NCBI RefSeq assembly: GCF_047730085.1
Contig: NZ_CP159830.1
Span: forward strand, 496,001-560,000
Source: Njordibacter sp937773555
Lineage (GTDB): Bacteria > Pseudomonadota > Gammaproteobacteria > Pseudomonadales > Balneatricaceae
Direction of reading: 5' to 3'
Length of the DNA stretch: 64,000 nucleotides
Part shown: positions 7,520 to 16,839 of the stretch, piece after piece
How the letters are laid out: every line of letters starts with the position of its first letter
Position numbering within the stretch: the stretch's first letter is position 1
Translations under genes and position numbers: made by a program
The notes under the pieces: generated by a model
Database searches by the model: none
What the model saw: the letters and a program-made list of their open reading frames with translations, nothing else
Told to the model about the DNA's origin: nothing

Positions 7520-7942
7520 CTAGTGTTGTTCCCAGCATCTCGGCGATTGTTGTGCCATATGCCTTAACTTTAATCCGCGTTTAAAGCCATCCAGTAATTC
7601 TTTGTCGCTCAAGTCACTGTTTACCACATCAGTTACAAAGGATAAATTACTCCAGTAACTTTCAGCTACACAACAACCCATGAGAATATGATGCATAGGA
7701 TCGCTAGGGCTTATTGCTTTAATATTAGTGGCATAAACCATACTCAACGTTGACTTACCAAGTTCATTGCCATAGATGGTTTTCTTTTCGTCCTTAATTC
7801 CAACCCCGCAGGTTAAATATAAATCTGCTTCCACAGACTCAATGGTTAAGCTATCAAGGTCTACATCTTCTTTAAGGGTTTCTAGTTGTTTATATAGAAG
7901 ATTTAATAGTTCTTTTTTTTCGCTACTAATTAATGTGTTCAT
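7520..7942 (-). CDS. Conserved-looking hypothetical protein
   Basis: The 140-residue soluble protein has no recognised motif. It has a heptad-like N-terminal helix (KKELLNLLYKQLETLKEDVD), a central beta-rich part (LTCGVGIKDEKKTIYGNE), and a C-terminus containing two adjacent Cys (GCC) and two further Cys. The Shine-Dalgarno is weak. It lies between the ribbon-helix-helix gene (convergent) and the second XRE regulator (same strand). I do not recognise the family. Confidence 0.5.
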   Translation of the reverse strand: MNTLISSEKKELLNLLYKQLETLKEDVDLDSLTIESVEADLYLTCGVGIKDEKKTIYGNELGKSTLSMVYATNIKAISPSDPMHHILMGCCVAESYWSNLSFVTDVVNSDLSDKELLDGFKRGLKLRHMAQQSPRCWEQH

Positions 7943-8123
7943 GGCAATGTACCTAACAAAGTATGTAGCATATTTAAAGTGTCCTTTTTATTATTATGTT
8001 GGCAACAGATTAGTAACTGAGTTGGAAATTGATATAAGCAGCTATATATTACAGCCTAGAGTGCTGTTTAAATGCATATCTAGGAGTACCTTCGGTAGCA
8101 TCAATACCCCTGAGGCCAGATGG

Positions 8124-8342
8124 TTAATGACTTGGATTATCATCCATTAATTGGGCTATTGAGCAATTAAGCGCTGTAGCAATACGGTCAATCGTTATCA
8201 AAGTTGGACTTGTTTGCCCTCTTTCAATTTCACCCATGTGGGACCTATTTACACCGGATATACTTGCAAGCTCTTCTTGTGAAAAGTTTAAAGCCTTTCT
8301 CGCTTCGCGAACTCTTCCGCCAAACCTTTCCGATAAATTCAC
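8124..8342 (-). CDS. Small XRE/Cro-type helix-turn-helix regulator (paralogue 2)
   Basis: The 72-residue protein starts at GTG 8342 behind AAGGAAGG. It consists almost entirely of an HTH_3 domain: FSQEELASISGVNRSHMGEIERG and ITIDRIATALNC. It is a clear paralogue of 5691-5909, with the same length and the RSHxGxIERG and ATALNC/AKALNC signatures. The two copies flank the DJ-1, RHH and hypothetical genes, which suggests a local duplication around that block. Confidence 0.75.
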   Translation of the reverse strand: MNLSERFGGRVREARKALNFSQEELASISGVNRSHMGEIERGQTSPTLITIDRIATALNCSIAQLMDDNPSH

Positions 8343-8930
8343 TCGCCCTTCCTTGGAATAAACTCATATATTTTGTTAATCTTATACGTATTAGATTTTA
8401 CTATACACTGGTTATAGGCGGTTTTTTTATGTAAAAGGCTCAATTTTTATGGCGCAGCCTTGATTTAGATAATAACATTATGCTGAATTTTGATAACTTT
8501 ATTGAAGAAAGATGGTTATTTTAGATAAAATTAGGAAGTGTTCCCATTATTATTAAAGGCAATAGATGCATGCACTTTTTTTTGGCTGCAACTCACCTAA
8601 CTTCCTGCCCAAGTTTGGCGTTTTTGCCTTGTTGCTCTTGGAATTTCTAAATCACATCACTTTATAAACTAGTTTAAGCCTACGCTTAGCCTAAGGTCAT
8701 TTTATTCCAGTGTAATTACAAACTTTGCTCACCCATTATGTTAGAATCTGCACACCATTTTTATTGTCAAACTCATCATATCAATCTCAGTTTGCTCAGA
8801 GTGGTTAAGGTTTTATATGTTTCGACCAACTTAGTATAAATTTAAAATAAATACATATAAATCAACGTTTTGTATAAATTTTAAAGCTGAGTAGCAGTGA
8901 AGTGCTTTTGGAATCTATTGAGACTCAATA
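8343..8930. other. 588-bp intergenic region upstream of tadA
   Basis: AT-rich and without a convincing coding frame, RNA gene or strong hairpin. It must hold the tadA-purL promoter. In many gammaproteobacteria other genes (for example mltF) occur around tadA and purL, but no remnant of them is visible here. Confidence 0.3.
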
Positions 8931-9479
8931 ATGCAGGCTAATACTCATAACGTAACCTTTTCAGACCAAGACTTCATGGCGCAGGCTATAGAGCTTGCAG
9001 CCCAAGCTGCACAAATAGGTGAAGTGCCTGTTGGAGCCTTGGTAGTGCATGAAGGTGAAATTATTGGCAAGGGGTATAATCAAACTATTAGTGCACACGA
9101 CCCTTGTGCACATGCCGAGATCATAGCTTTGCGCCAAGCAGCCCAAGTTATTGGCAATTATCGCCTTAGTGGTTGCAATCTCTACGTTACATTAGAACCC
9201 TGCACTATGTGTGTGGGTGCTATTATTCATGCGCGTATTCAGCGGCTTATTTACGCCGCTACTGAACCCAAGGCTGGCGCTGTTGTGAGTCAATTACAGT
9301 TGCTGTCCCTTGCCCATTATAATCACATAGTACAGGTTGAATCAGGCATTATGGCTGATGAATCTAGTGCCATGCTGAGCAGTTTTTTTAAACAGCGACG
9401 CTTGTATCATAAAGCTAACAAAACCGCTGAAGCTGGTTCTAATTCCATTATAGATCAACCCAAAGATGCAGTTCTTTAG
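8931..9479 (+). CDS. tadA: tRNA-specific adenosine deaminase TadA
   Basis: The 182-residue protein deaminates A34 of tRNA-Arg(ACG) to inosine. The zinc deaminase motifs are complete: CAHAEIIAL with the H-A-E zinc ligand and catalytic Glu, and EPCTMCVGAI with P-C-x-x-C. EVPVGALVV and HDPCAHAE match TadA rather than a cytidine deaminase. Its expected substrate, tRNA-Arg(ACG), is encoded at 19411-19487 in this window. The gene ends 9 bp before purL. Confidence 0.95.
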   Translation: MQANTHNVTFSDQDFMAQAIELAAQAAQIGEVPVGALVVHEGEIIGKGYNQTISAHDPCAHAEIIALRQAAQVIGNYRLSGCNLYVTLEPCTMCVGAIIHARIQRLIYAATEPKAGAVVSQLQLLSLAHYNHIVQVESGIMADESSAMLSSFFKQRRLYHKANKTAEAGSNSIIDQPKDAVL

Positions 9480-9488
9480 AGGCCTACC

Positions 9489-12400
9489 ATGTTAACTCTT
9501 CGCGGCGCACCAGCCTTGTCCAACTTCCGTAACCAGCGCCTACTTTCTCGCCTACAAAGCGAATTGCCAAGTATTAAAACGGTCTATGCCGAGTTTATGC
9601 ACTTTGTATTGGTAGATGGTGACTTGGCCCATGCTGATGCAGATAAGCTCGATAAAGTGTTGCGTTATGGTCCCAATGTGGCCGTCCAAAATGTGAGTGA
9701 TAATCTGGTGTTGGTGATTCCCCGCTTAGGCACCATTTCACCCTGGTCTAGCAAGGCAACAGACATTGCCCATAACTGTGGCTTAAAGCAGGTAAAGCGC
9801 ATTGAACGTGGTACAGCTTTTTATCTCACAGCCACTGACCCTATGTCGGCTATAGAATACGCGCTGGCCGCCACAATATTGCATGATCGCATGGTAGAGC
9901 AAACGTTAACTTCACTGGATCAGGCACAAGCTTTGTTTGTGCAAACTGAACCCGTCCCTCTGGAACGAATCGATGTTCTTCAAGGAGGTCGTGATGCGCT
10001 GGTTACTGCTAATATTAATTTAGGTATGGCTCTGGCTGATGATGAAATTGACTACCTTGTCGACGCTTTTGTTGAGATAGGCCGCAATCCTACAGACGTG
10101 GAACTGATGATGTTTGCCCAAGCAAACTCGGAGCACTGTCGCCATAAAATATTCAACGCTAGCTGGTCTATCGATGGTGAAGATCAAAGCTTGTCATTAT
10201 TCAAAATGATTAAGAACACCAATGAACTCAATGGTGATGGTGTATTGTCTGCCTACATAGACAATGCGTCAGTTATTAAAGGCCACAAAGCAGGTCGCTT
10301 CTTCCCACAACCAGAAGACCAGCAATACGCTTACCACCAAGAGGATATTCATTTATTGATGAAGGTAGAAACTCACAATCATCCTACGGCCATTGCCCCA
10401 TTCGCTGGAGCAGCTACAGGCTCTGGTGGAGAGATTCGTGACGAAGGTGCAACAGGAAAAGGTTCTAAGCCTAAGGCTGGCCTTACAGGGTATAGTGTAT
10501 CCAACTTGCGCATTCCAGGTTTTGAACAGGTTTGGGAAGTGGATTATGGCAAACCAGCCCGTATTGTTTCTGCTTTAGATATTATGTTGGAAGGGCCTAT
10601 TGGTGGGGCTTCTTTTAATAATGAATTTGGTCGCCCTGCGCTCAATGGTTATTTCCGCACTTACGAAGCCCAAGTTAAAGGTGTCAATGGGCCAGAAGTT
10701 CGCGGTTATCATAAACCTATTATGATTGCCGGTGGCATGGGCAATATTCGCGCCAACCATGTAGAAAAAGGTGAAGTAGGCGTAGGTGATAAGTTGATCT
10801 GCTTAGGAGGCCCAGCTATGCAAATTGGCTTGGGTGGCGGTGCTGCATCCTCTATGGACTCTGGCGCTAGTGCTGAAAGCTTAGACTTTGCTTCAGTGCA
10901 AAGAGATAACCCAGAGCTAGAACGTCGCTGTCAGGAAGTGATCGACCGCTGCTGGCAGATGGGTGACCATAACCCCATTAGTTTTATTCATGATGTTGGG
11001 GCAGGTGGATTATCCAATGCCTTTCCTGAGTTAGTTAAAGATGGTGGCCGTGGTGGCGCGTTTCACATACGTGATATCAACAACGATGAGCCGGGAATGT
11101 CTCCTCTTGCTATTTGGTGTAACGAAGCGCAGGAACGTTATGTGTTGGCCGTGGCACCAGAAAATATGAACACCTTTACTGCTCTTTGTACGCGAGAACG
11201 TTGCCCCTATGCAATTGTTGGCGAAGCCACAGAAGAACATCACTTATCTTTGAGTGATACACAGTTTGATGATCAGCCTGTTGATCTACCGATGTCGGTG
11301 TTGTTCGGTAAACCACCTAAAATGCATCGCGACGTTAAACGTCAAGAAGTTGAATTGCCAGCACTAGACCTGTCTAACATAGAATTAAGTGAGGCAGCAG
11401 AGCGCATATTGAATTTGCCTACAGTAGCAAGTAAAGGCTTTTTGATCACCATAGGTGACCGTTCTATTACTGGCATGGTAGCCCGTGAGCAGATGGTGGG
11501 CCCATGGCAAGTACCCGTAGCCAATTGTGCTGTAACCACTACAGCATTAGATTCCACGACGGGGGAAGCCATGGCGATGGGTGAGCGCACACCCTTGGCG
11601 TTAATCGATGGGCCAGCTTCGGGTCGCATGGCCATTGGTGAAACCATTACTAACATGGCGTGTGCTCAAATTGAACAGATGAGTGATATACGCCTGTCTG
11701 CCAACTGGATGTCGCCAGCAGGTTACGCCGGTGAAGATGCAATCTTATATGACACGGTAAAAGCGGTGGGAATGGAGCTATGCCCAGCGCTTGGGATTTC
11801 AGTGCCAGTAGGTAAAGATTCCATGTCCATGCGCACAGTATGGCAGGATGGTGATATTGATAAGAGTGTCACGTCACCAGTTTCATTGGTCATTACGGGT
11901 TTCGCACCGGTGGCTGACGTACGCAAAACACTCACACCACAATTAGTTACGGATGCCTTTGAAACCTCACTTATTTTGGTAGATTTAGGCAACGGGAAAA
12001 ATCGTTTAGGGGGTTCATGCTTGGCCCAAGTCTATAGTCAGTTAGGTGACACTACCCCCGATTTAGACGATGCTGAAGATTTATTAGGCTTATTTAGTGC
12101 AGTGCAAGGCTTAAACGAGGATGGCTTATTATTAGCCTACCATGACCGCTCTGATGGAGGTGTGTACACCACCTTAGTGGAGATGTCCTTAGCTGGGCAC
12201 GTTGGTATTGATATTGAATGTGCAGAAATGATCAGCGACGCTGATGACTTGTTGACGTGGCTATTTAACGAAGAACTTGGTGTAGTCCTGCAAGTGAAGA
12301 ACCAAGACTGTGCTGAGGTCCTGCGTCAGCTTAGCTCATGCGGTTTAGCAGAGCAGAGTCGCGTGATTGGAAGCCTGAATAATGACGACCAAATTCGCTT

Positions 12401-13385
12401 CACCCTAGAAGGTGAAGAAGTATTGGTTGATTCAAGAACACAAGTGCATCGTGCATGGGCGCAAACCAGTTATCGTCTGCAATCTATGCGGGATAACGCA
12501 CATTGTGCTCAACAAGAGTACGATGCATTGTTAGATGCTAATAATCCAGGTATTAACTCAGTGCTTACCTTTGACAGTGAGGAAAATATTGCCGCTGACT
12601 TGATTGCTAGTGGCCAACGTCCCCGTGTAGCCATACTCCGAGAGCAAGGCGTGAACGGGCAGCTAGAAATGGCTGCAGCTTTTGTTAAAGCAGGGTTTGA
12701 CTGTGTTGATGTGCACATGAGTGACATTCTTGAAGGCCGCCGTGCGCTGAGTGAATTTAAAGGTTTAGTTGCCTGCGGCGGTTTCTCTTATGGAGACGTT
12801 TTAGGCGCTGGTGAGGGCTGGGCAAAGTCCATTTTGTTTAACCCGTTAGCAAGGCAGGAACTTAGTCAATTCTTTCAACGTGAAGACAGCTTCGCTCTGG
12901 GTGTATGCAATGGCTGCCAGATGTTATCTAACTTATCCGAATTAATCCCTGGTAGTGATCACTGGCCTCATTTTGTACGCAACCAATCGGAGCAGTTTGA
13001 AGGCAGAACGGCACTGGTTCAGGTGCAAGAGAACGACTCTATCTTTTTACAGGGCATGGTCGGCTCTCACATGCCTATTGCCATCGCTCATGGTGAAGGC
13101 CACGCAGAATTTGCCACTAATGAGCAACGCCAAGCCTGTGAAAGCAAAGTAGCGCTGCGGTTTGTAGATGGGTATGGAAAAGTGACGCAAAACTACCCCG
13201 ACAACCCTAATGGTTCAGTCAATGGTATCACGGGTCTAACTGCGGCTAATGGTCGTGTTACCATCATGATGCCGCACCCAGAGCGAGTGTATCGTAGCTG
13301 CACTAATTCGTCAGTAGACAGTGCTTGGGGTGAAGATGGGCCGTGGATGAGGATGTTCCGCAATGCCCGTGTGTGGGTAGGTTAG
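9489..13385 (+). CDS. purL: Phosphoribosylformylglycinamidine synthase PurL (large type)
   Basis: At 1,298 residues this is the large, single-chain PurL (EC 6.3.5.3) of the purine pathway, which converts FGAR to FGAM with ATP and glutamine. An N-terminal PurS-like domain (MLTLRGAPALSNFR) is followed by two AIR-synthase-like halves (EANSEHCRHKIFN-like box; VETHNHPTAIAPF; GKDSMSM; ITGFAPVADVR). The C-terminal glutaminase domain has nucleophile Cys in LGVCNGCQML and the His/Glu of MMPHPERVYR. The length and domain order are complete, with no frameshift. Confidence 0.98.
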   Translation: MLTLRGAPALSNFRNQRLLSRLQSELPSIKTVYAEFMHFVLVDGDLAHADADKLDKVLRYGPNVAVQNVSDNLVLVIPRLGTISPWSSKATDIAHNCGLKQVKRIERGTAFYLTATDPMSAIEYALAATILHDRMVEQTLTSLDQAQALFVQTEPVPLERIDVLQGGRDALVTANINLGMALADDEIDYLVDAFVEIGRNPTDVELMMFAQANSEHCRHKIFNASWSIDGEDQSLSLFKMIKNTNELNGDGVLSAYIDNASVIKGHKAGRFFPQPEDQQYAYHQEDIHLLMKVETHNHPTAIAPFAGAATGSGGEIRDEGATGKGSKPKAGLTGYSVSNLRIPGFEQVWEVDYGKPARIVSALDIMLEGPIGGASFNNEFGRPALNGYFRTYEAQVKGVNGPEVRGYHKPIMIAGGMGNIRANHVEKGEVGVGDKLICLGGPAMQIGLGGGAASSMDSGASAESLDFASVQRDNPELERRCQEVIDRCWQMGDHNPISFIHDVGAGGLSNAFPELVKDGGRGGAFHIRDINNDEPGMSPLAIWCNEAQERYVLAVAPENMNTFTALCTRERCPYAIVGEATEEHHLSLSDTQFDDQPVDLPMSVLFGKPPKMHRDVKRQEVELPALDLSNIELSEAAERILNLPTVASKGFLITIGDRSITGMVAREQMVGPWQVPVANCAVTTTALDSTTGEAMAMGERTPLALIDGPASGRMAIGETITNMACAQIEQMSDIRLSANWMSPAGYAGEDAILYDTVKAVGMELCPALGISVPVGKDSMSMRTVWQDGDIDKSVTSPVSLVITGFAPVADVRKTLTPQLVTDAFETSLILVDLGNGKNRLGGSCLAQVYSQLGDTTPDLDDAEDLLGLFSAVQGLNEDGLLLAYHDRSDGGVYTTLVEMSLAGHVGIDIECAEMISDADDLLTWLFNEELGVVLQVKNQDCAEVLRQLSSCGLAEQSRVIGSLNNDDQIRFTLEGEEVLVDSRTQVHRAWAQTSYRLQSMRDNAHCAQQEYDALLDANNPGINSVLTFDSEENIAADLIASGQRPRVAILREQGVNGQLEMAAAFVKAGFDCVDVHMSDILEGRRALSEFKGLVACGGFSYGDVLGAGEGWAKSILFNPLARQELSQFFQREDSFALGVCNGCQMLSNLSELIPGSDHWPHFVRNQSEQFEGRTALVQVQENDSIFLQGMVGSHMPIAIAHGEGHAEFATNEQRQACESKVALRFVDGYGKVTQNYPDNPNGSVNGITGLTAANGRVTIMMPHPERVYRSCTNSSVDSAWGEDGPWMRMFRNARVWVG

Positions 13386-13433
13386 AGCGACTAGTGCGCC
13401 TTGGCATTTGAACGTAAATATTGAGTAATAACG

Positions 13434-14072
13434 ATGGCCTTACAATACGAAATTATTCCAGTTACTCCGTTTCAACAAAACTGTAGTTTAGTTTGGTGTG
13501 ATGTAACCATGGAGGCTGCGCTGGTAGATCCCGGTGGTGAATTGCCGCGCCTGTTAGGCAGAGTTTCAGCCCATGGTGTGCAACTTAAGCAAATCCTATT
13601 GACCCACGCTCACATTGATCATGCCGGTGCAGCAGGACAATTATCGGAAGATAAACATTTGCCTATTATTGGACCCCATGAAGGGGATCAGTTTTGGATT
13701 GATGGCTTAGCTGACCAAAGCCGTATGTTCCAATTTCCCGAGGCTAAATCTTTTGTGCCAACTCGCTGGCTACATCAGGGTGATCAAGTCCACGTGGGTA
13801 ATGAAACCTTAAATGTATTGCATTGTCCTGGCCACACGCCTGGTCATGTTGTATTTCACCACCAAGGTCAGGGTTTGTTATTTGTGGGGGACGTGTTGTT
13901 TCAAGGTTCAATAGGGCGCACAGACTTCCCTCAAGGTGACCATGCAACACTAATTAATGCGATCAAAACAAAATTGCTAGTGCTCCAAGACACAGTAAAA
14001 TTTGTCCCAGGTCATGGGCCAATGTCAACTATTGGCTCTGAGCGTCGAAGTAACCCTCACCTGCAGGGCTAG
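13434..14072 (+). CDS. MBL-fold metallo-hydrolase, glyoxalase II-like (YcbL type)
   Basis: The 212-residue enzyme has the binuclear metal motif H-x-H-x-D-H (LTHAHIDHAG), the later ligands in HCPGHTPGHVVF, and GDVLFQGSIGRTDFP, which is diagnostic of the YcbL/glyoxalase-II-like branch. KFVPGHGPMSTIG supplies the last His. It lacks the C-terminal HAGH domain of true GloB, so hydroxyacylglutathione hydrolase or a related thioester hydrolase activity is an inference. It sits 48 bp after purL and is convergent with the Nudix gene, whose stop abuts its own. Confidence 0.9.
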   Translation: MALQYEIIPVTPFQQNCSLVWCDVTMEAALVDPGGELPRLLGRVSAHGVQLKQILLTHAHIDHAGAAGQLSEDKHLPIIGPHEGDQFWIDGLADQSRMFQFPEAKSFVPTRWLHQGDQVHVGNETLNVLHCPGHTPGHVVFHHQGQGLLFVGDVLFQGSIGRTDFPQGDHATLINAIKTKLLVLQDTVKFVPGHGPMSTIGSERRSNPHLQG

Positions 14073-14597
14073 TTAAAAATCAATATGGTGAAGTTGTTTA
14101 ACCCCTTGTTTTCGATCTTCAAAAAAGCGTTTTAATGTTTGGGTAACGGTGCCAAATGCCATGTTATCCCAAGGGATGTCTGCTTCATCGTAAAGCTCTA
14201 CCTCTAAACTCTCTGGGCCAGACCCATACTCGGCTACAGTCATCTGTGCTAAGTAATATATATGCACTTGATTGCCTTTAGATAGGTTGCATACGCTAAA
14301 TAAGCGTCCTATTTTAGGGGTTGCATAGGCCTCTTCATAGGTTTCCCTTAGAGCCGCTTGCTCTGTTGTTTCGCCATTTTCCATGAACCCAGCAGGTAAT
14401 GTCCAATAGCCTAGCCGAGGCTCTATAGCACGTTTACATAGCAATACCTTTTCGCCAAATACAGGGATGCAGCCAGCTATAATGCGAGGGTTCTCGTAGA
14501 AAATAAATTCGCATTTATCACATACATAGCGATGGCGGTTGTCACCCTGAGGAATAATAAAGCTCACTAGAGCACTACAATGGCTGCAATATTTCAT
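14073..14597 (-). CDS. Nudix hydrolase with N-terminal zinc ribbon
   Basis: The 174-residue protein begins with a four-Cys zinc ribbon (YCSHC ... VCDKC, residues 3-29) of the Nudix_N_2 type. It continues with a full Nudix box: G-x5-E-x7-RETYEEAYA (GFMENGETTEQAALRE), which binds the catalytic Mg. WTLPAGFMENG and IEPRLGYW match the small ADP-ribose pyrophosphatase-like or NUDT14-like group. The exact nucleotide substrate is unknown. It starts 88 bp from the divergently read NudL gene. Confidence 0.9.
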   Translation of the reverse strand: MKYCSHCSALVSFIIPQGDNRHRYVCDKCEFIFYENPRIIAGCIPVFGEKVLLCKRAIEPRLGYWTLPAGFMENGETTEQAALRETYEEAYATPKIGRLFSVCNLSKGNQVHIYYLAQMTVAEYGSGPESLEVELYDEADIPWDNMAFGTVTQTLKRFFEDRKQGVKQLHHIDF

Positions 14598-14685
14598 GGT
14601 ATGTTGTAGATCCCTGACTTAAATGGTTTGTTTATTGTAAGATAAACGCACGTCACTATAAACAAGGAATTGTAGATCCAACCCA

Positions 14686-15291
14686 ATGTATCAGTTTATT
14701 GCCCAAAAATTAGCACAACACCGGCCTAGATTACTTACCGCCGAGCTACAAACACCTGCTGCTGTATTGCTAGCGATCACTGATGACAAGGACAACCCGC
14801 AGGTCATATTAACGCGGCGAGCCGAGCATATGCCTACTCATAAAGGTCAGATTGCTTTTCCAGGTGGTAAGGCAGAGCATGAAGATGCAGACCTGATAGC
14901 CACAGCGCTCAGAGAAGCCCATGAAGAAGTTGCACTGCAGCCAGACTCGGTGAAGGTGGTGGGGCAGATGGGACAGGTGCTTTCACGCCAAGGGTTTTTA
15001 GTGACACCCGTTGTAGGCGTTGTGCCCGCTTCAGTGGTTAGCCAACTGGTACCAAATTTGGGTGAATTAGATCGAATATTCACCGTGCCTTTGAGCTTTT
15101 TTATTGATACTAACCCGGTGATGGACGCTCTGCCAATCGTTGCCGGTGTTAAGCAGGTGCCTAGTTTCTATTATGATGAGTATCGAATATGGGGAATGAC
15201 TGCTTTTATTCTGGCTGAATTTGTTAATTTGGTTTACGATGCGCGCATTGATCTTTACGGTCACCCCGTAACCCAGCCCAAGGATGTTTGA
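14686..15291 (+). CDS. nudL: CoA pyrophosphatase-type Nudix hydrolase
   Basis: The 201-residue protein carries the NudL/YeaB pattern: LTRRAEHMPTHKGQIAFPGG (CoA-specific upstream block), followed by a Nudix box GGKAEHEDADLIATALREAHEEVAL. The expected reaction is hydrolysis of CoA to 3',5'-ADP and phosphopantetheine. It overlaps the next gene by a few bases, indicating translational coupling. Confidence 0.9.
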   Translation: MYQFIAQKLAQHRPRLLTAELQTPAAVLLAITDDKDNPQVILTRRAEHMPTHKGQIAFPGGKAEHEDADLIATALREAHEEVALQPDSVKVVGQMGQVLSRQGFLVTPVVGVVPASVVSQLVPNLGELDRIFTVPLSFFIDTNPVMDALPIVAGVKQVPSFYYDEYRIWGMTAFILAEFVNLVYDARIDLYGHPVTQPKDV

Positions 15292-15491
15292 TTGTGTCAG
15301 GAAAACCTATTGCCTCACCCTGCGTTAATGTCTGTTATCTTGATGATAACGACATCTGTCAGGGCTGTTATCGTTCTGGGGAAGAGATTACCGCTTGGAT
15401 GCGGTTGGACAACGAAGGCCGTGAGCAGGTGCTAACCAAGGTGCGAGAACGCGAACTGGCTAGCCCCTTTGTCACTATCGTTAGTGTTTAA
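15288..15491 (+). CDS. DUF1289 small cysteine-rich protein
   Basis: The 67-residue protein has the typical DUF1289 Cys pattern: SPCVNVC ... DICQGCYRSGEEI-x-W, with four cysteines that could bind a metal, and the conserved W that follows. The start is either TTG 15288, overlapping the nudL stop as TTGA, or GTG 15294. I cannot decide between them, and the product differs by two residues. The function of the family is unknown. Its 3' end overlaps the convergent CNNM/CorC gene by 4 bp. Confidence 0.85.
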   Translation: MIVSGKPIASPCVNVCYLDDNDICQGCYRSGEEITAWMRLDNEGREQVLTKVRERELASPFVTIVSV

Positions 15492-16765
15492 TGCACCTCT
15501 TCTGCAGATGTCTGAACTCGCTGTAAACGCACAGTCTTAATAAAGTTGCCGCTAATCTGTACTGTTTCTAGCTGGTACTCACCTATCTTTAAGCAGACGT
15601 TAAACTGAGGGATTTCCTCAAGCCTTTCTGTGATTAAACCATTAAGCGTCTTGGGCCCATCAATGGGTAAAGCCCAGGTCAGCGCTTTGTTGATGTCGCG
15701 CACGGTTGTGGTACCGTCAATAAAAAATGAGCCATCCTCTTGTGGATGAATATCTTCATTTTCATGGTCTTGCTCTTCAGCCATGTCGCCAACAATTTCT
15801 TCTAAAATATCTTCTAAGGTCGTTAAGCCTTGGATATCACCATATTCATCTACGACCAAAGCCACCCAAGATTTACGCTTTTGAAAGTTTAACAGTTGGG
15901 TATTTAAGGGCGTACTTTCGGGCACAAAATAAGGCTCTCTAGCCAGTGCCAAAAACTCTTCCTTAGTCGGATTTTCTGCATGAATAAGAGGCAATATTTG
16001 CCTTACGTGTACAATACCCACCACATTATTTAGTTCTTCTTGGTACAAAGGTAACCGGGTATGTGGGCTCTGACTGAGGGTGTTCAAGATGGTTTTAATA
16101 TCGTCATCAACGTCAATGCCAACAATTTCGTTTCGAGGAATCATAATATCTTCCACGGTAACTGTGTCCAGATCCAAGATACTCAATAACATAGATTGGT
16201 TTCGGCGCGGAATAAGTGCCCCCGCCTCATGCACAATAGTGCGCAACTCTTCAGAACTAAGGTGGTCGCTAGCTTTTGCGGCTGCATTAAACCCAAGCAT
16301 GCGCAGTAGCCCATTACAAATGGTATTGACCACCCACACAAAGGGGTACAATAACTTAAGCAAAGGCGAGAGAATTAAAGAGGCCGGAAAGGCTACCTGT
16401 TCAGGCTTAATAGCGGCCACCGTCTTTGGTGTCACCTCGGCAAAGATTAGGATCACCAAGGTAAGCATTGCCGTGGCTACGGCAACACCCGCATCACCCA
16501 TGAGACGAAGTGCTATCATCGTCGCAATCGCAGACGCCAAAATGTTGACAAAATTGTTACCTATGAGAATAACGCCAATAAGCCGGTCTGGCCGGTCTAG
16601 CAGTTTACTCGCGCGCATAGCACCGCGGTGTTTTTGCTTAACCAAATGGCGCAGGCGATAACGGTTCAAAGACATCATGCCAGTTTCGGCGCTGGAAAAA
16701 AATGCCGACAATAAAATAAGGAATACCAAGCTAGTGAATAAATAGCTTAAGGGAATTTCACTCAA
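15488..16765 (-). CDS. CNNM/CorC-HlyC family transporter
   Basis: The 425-residue membrane protein has an N-terminal DUF21 (CNNM) region with about four transmembrane helices (residues 5-25, 60-80, 87-107 and 125-147). A pair of CBS domains (DIMIPRNEIVGIDVDDD; SWVALVVDEYGDIQGLTTLEDILEEIVGD) and the C-terminal CorC_HlyC domain (DGSFFIDGTTTVRDINKAL) follow. This is the YfjD/CorB type, implicated in Mg/Co transport or resistance. It lies downstream of ypjD on the same strand, as often seen in gammaproteobacteria. Confidence 0.92.
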   Translation of the reverse strand: MSEIPLSYLFTSLVFLILLSAFFSSAETGMMSLNRYRLRHLVKQKHRGAMRASKLLDRPDRLIGVILIGNNFVNILASAIATMIALRLMGDAGVAVATAMLTLVILIFAEVTPKTVAAIKPEQVAFPASLILSPLLKLLYPFVWVVNTICNGLLRMLGFNAAAKASDHLSSEELRTIVHEAGALIPRRNQSMLLSILDLDTVTVEDIMIPRNEIVGIDVDDDIKTILNTLSQSPHTRLPLYQEELNNVVGIVHVRQILPLIHAENPTKEEFLALAREPYFVPESTPLNTQLLNFQKRKSWVALVVDEYGDIQGLTTLEDILEEIVGDMAEEQDHENEDIHPQEDGSFFIDGTTTVRDINKALTWALPIDGPKTLNGLITERLEEIPQFNVCLKIGEYQLETVQISGNFIKTVRLQRVQTSAEEVH

Positions 16766-16815
16766 GGCGGGTTTAACCTCGTATCAGATATGGCCCTCAA
16801 TTCTTATGCCTGAGA

Positions 16816-16839
16816 CGCCTCCTGTCAAGTGTTGAGGCG
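16816..16839 (-). terminator. Hairpin between ypjD and the CNNM/CorC gene
   Basis: CGCCTC (16816-16821) pairs with GAGGCG (16834-16839) immediately downstream of the ypjD stop on the minus strand. No long T-run follows, so it may be an attenuating or processing hairpin rather than a full terminator. Confidence 0.35.

Noticed and set aside
7776..8150. 124-codon frame on the + strand
   Set aside because: It overlaps the hypothetical gene and the XRE gene in antisense, and its composition is not protein-like.
11342..11656. 104-codon frame antisense to purL
   Set aside because: Shadow of purL, which is full length and intact.
16080..16661. 193-codon frame antisense to the CNNM/CorC gene
   Set aside because: Long only because of the strong codon bias of the opposite gene; Ser/Ile-rich with no domain.
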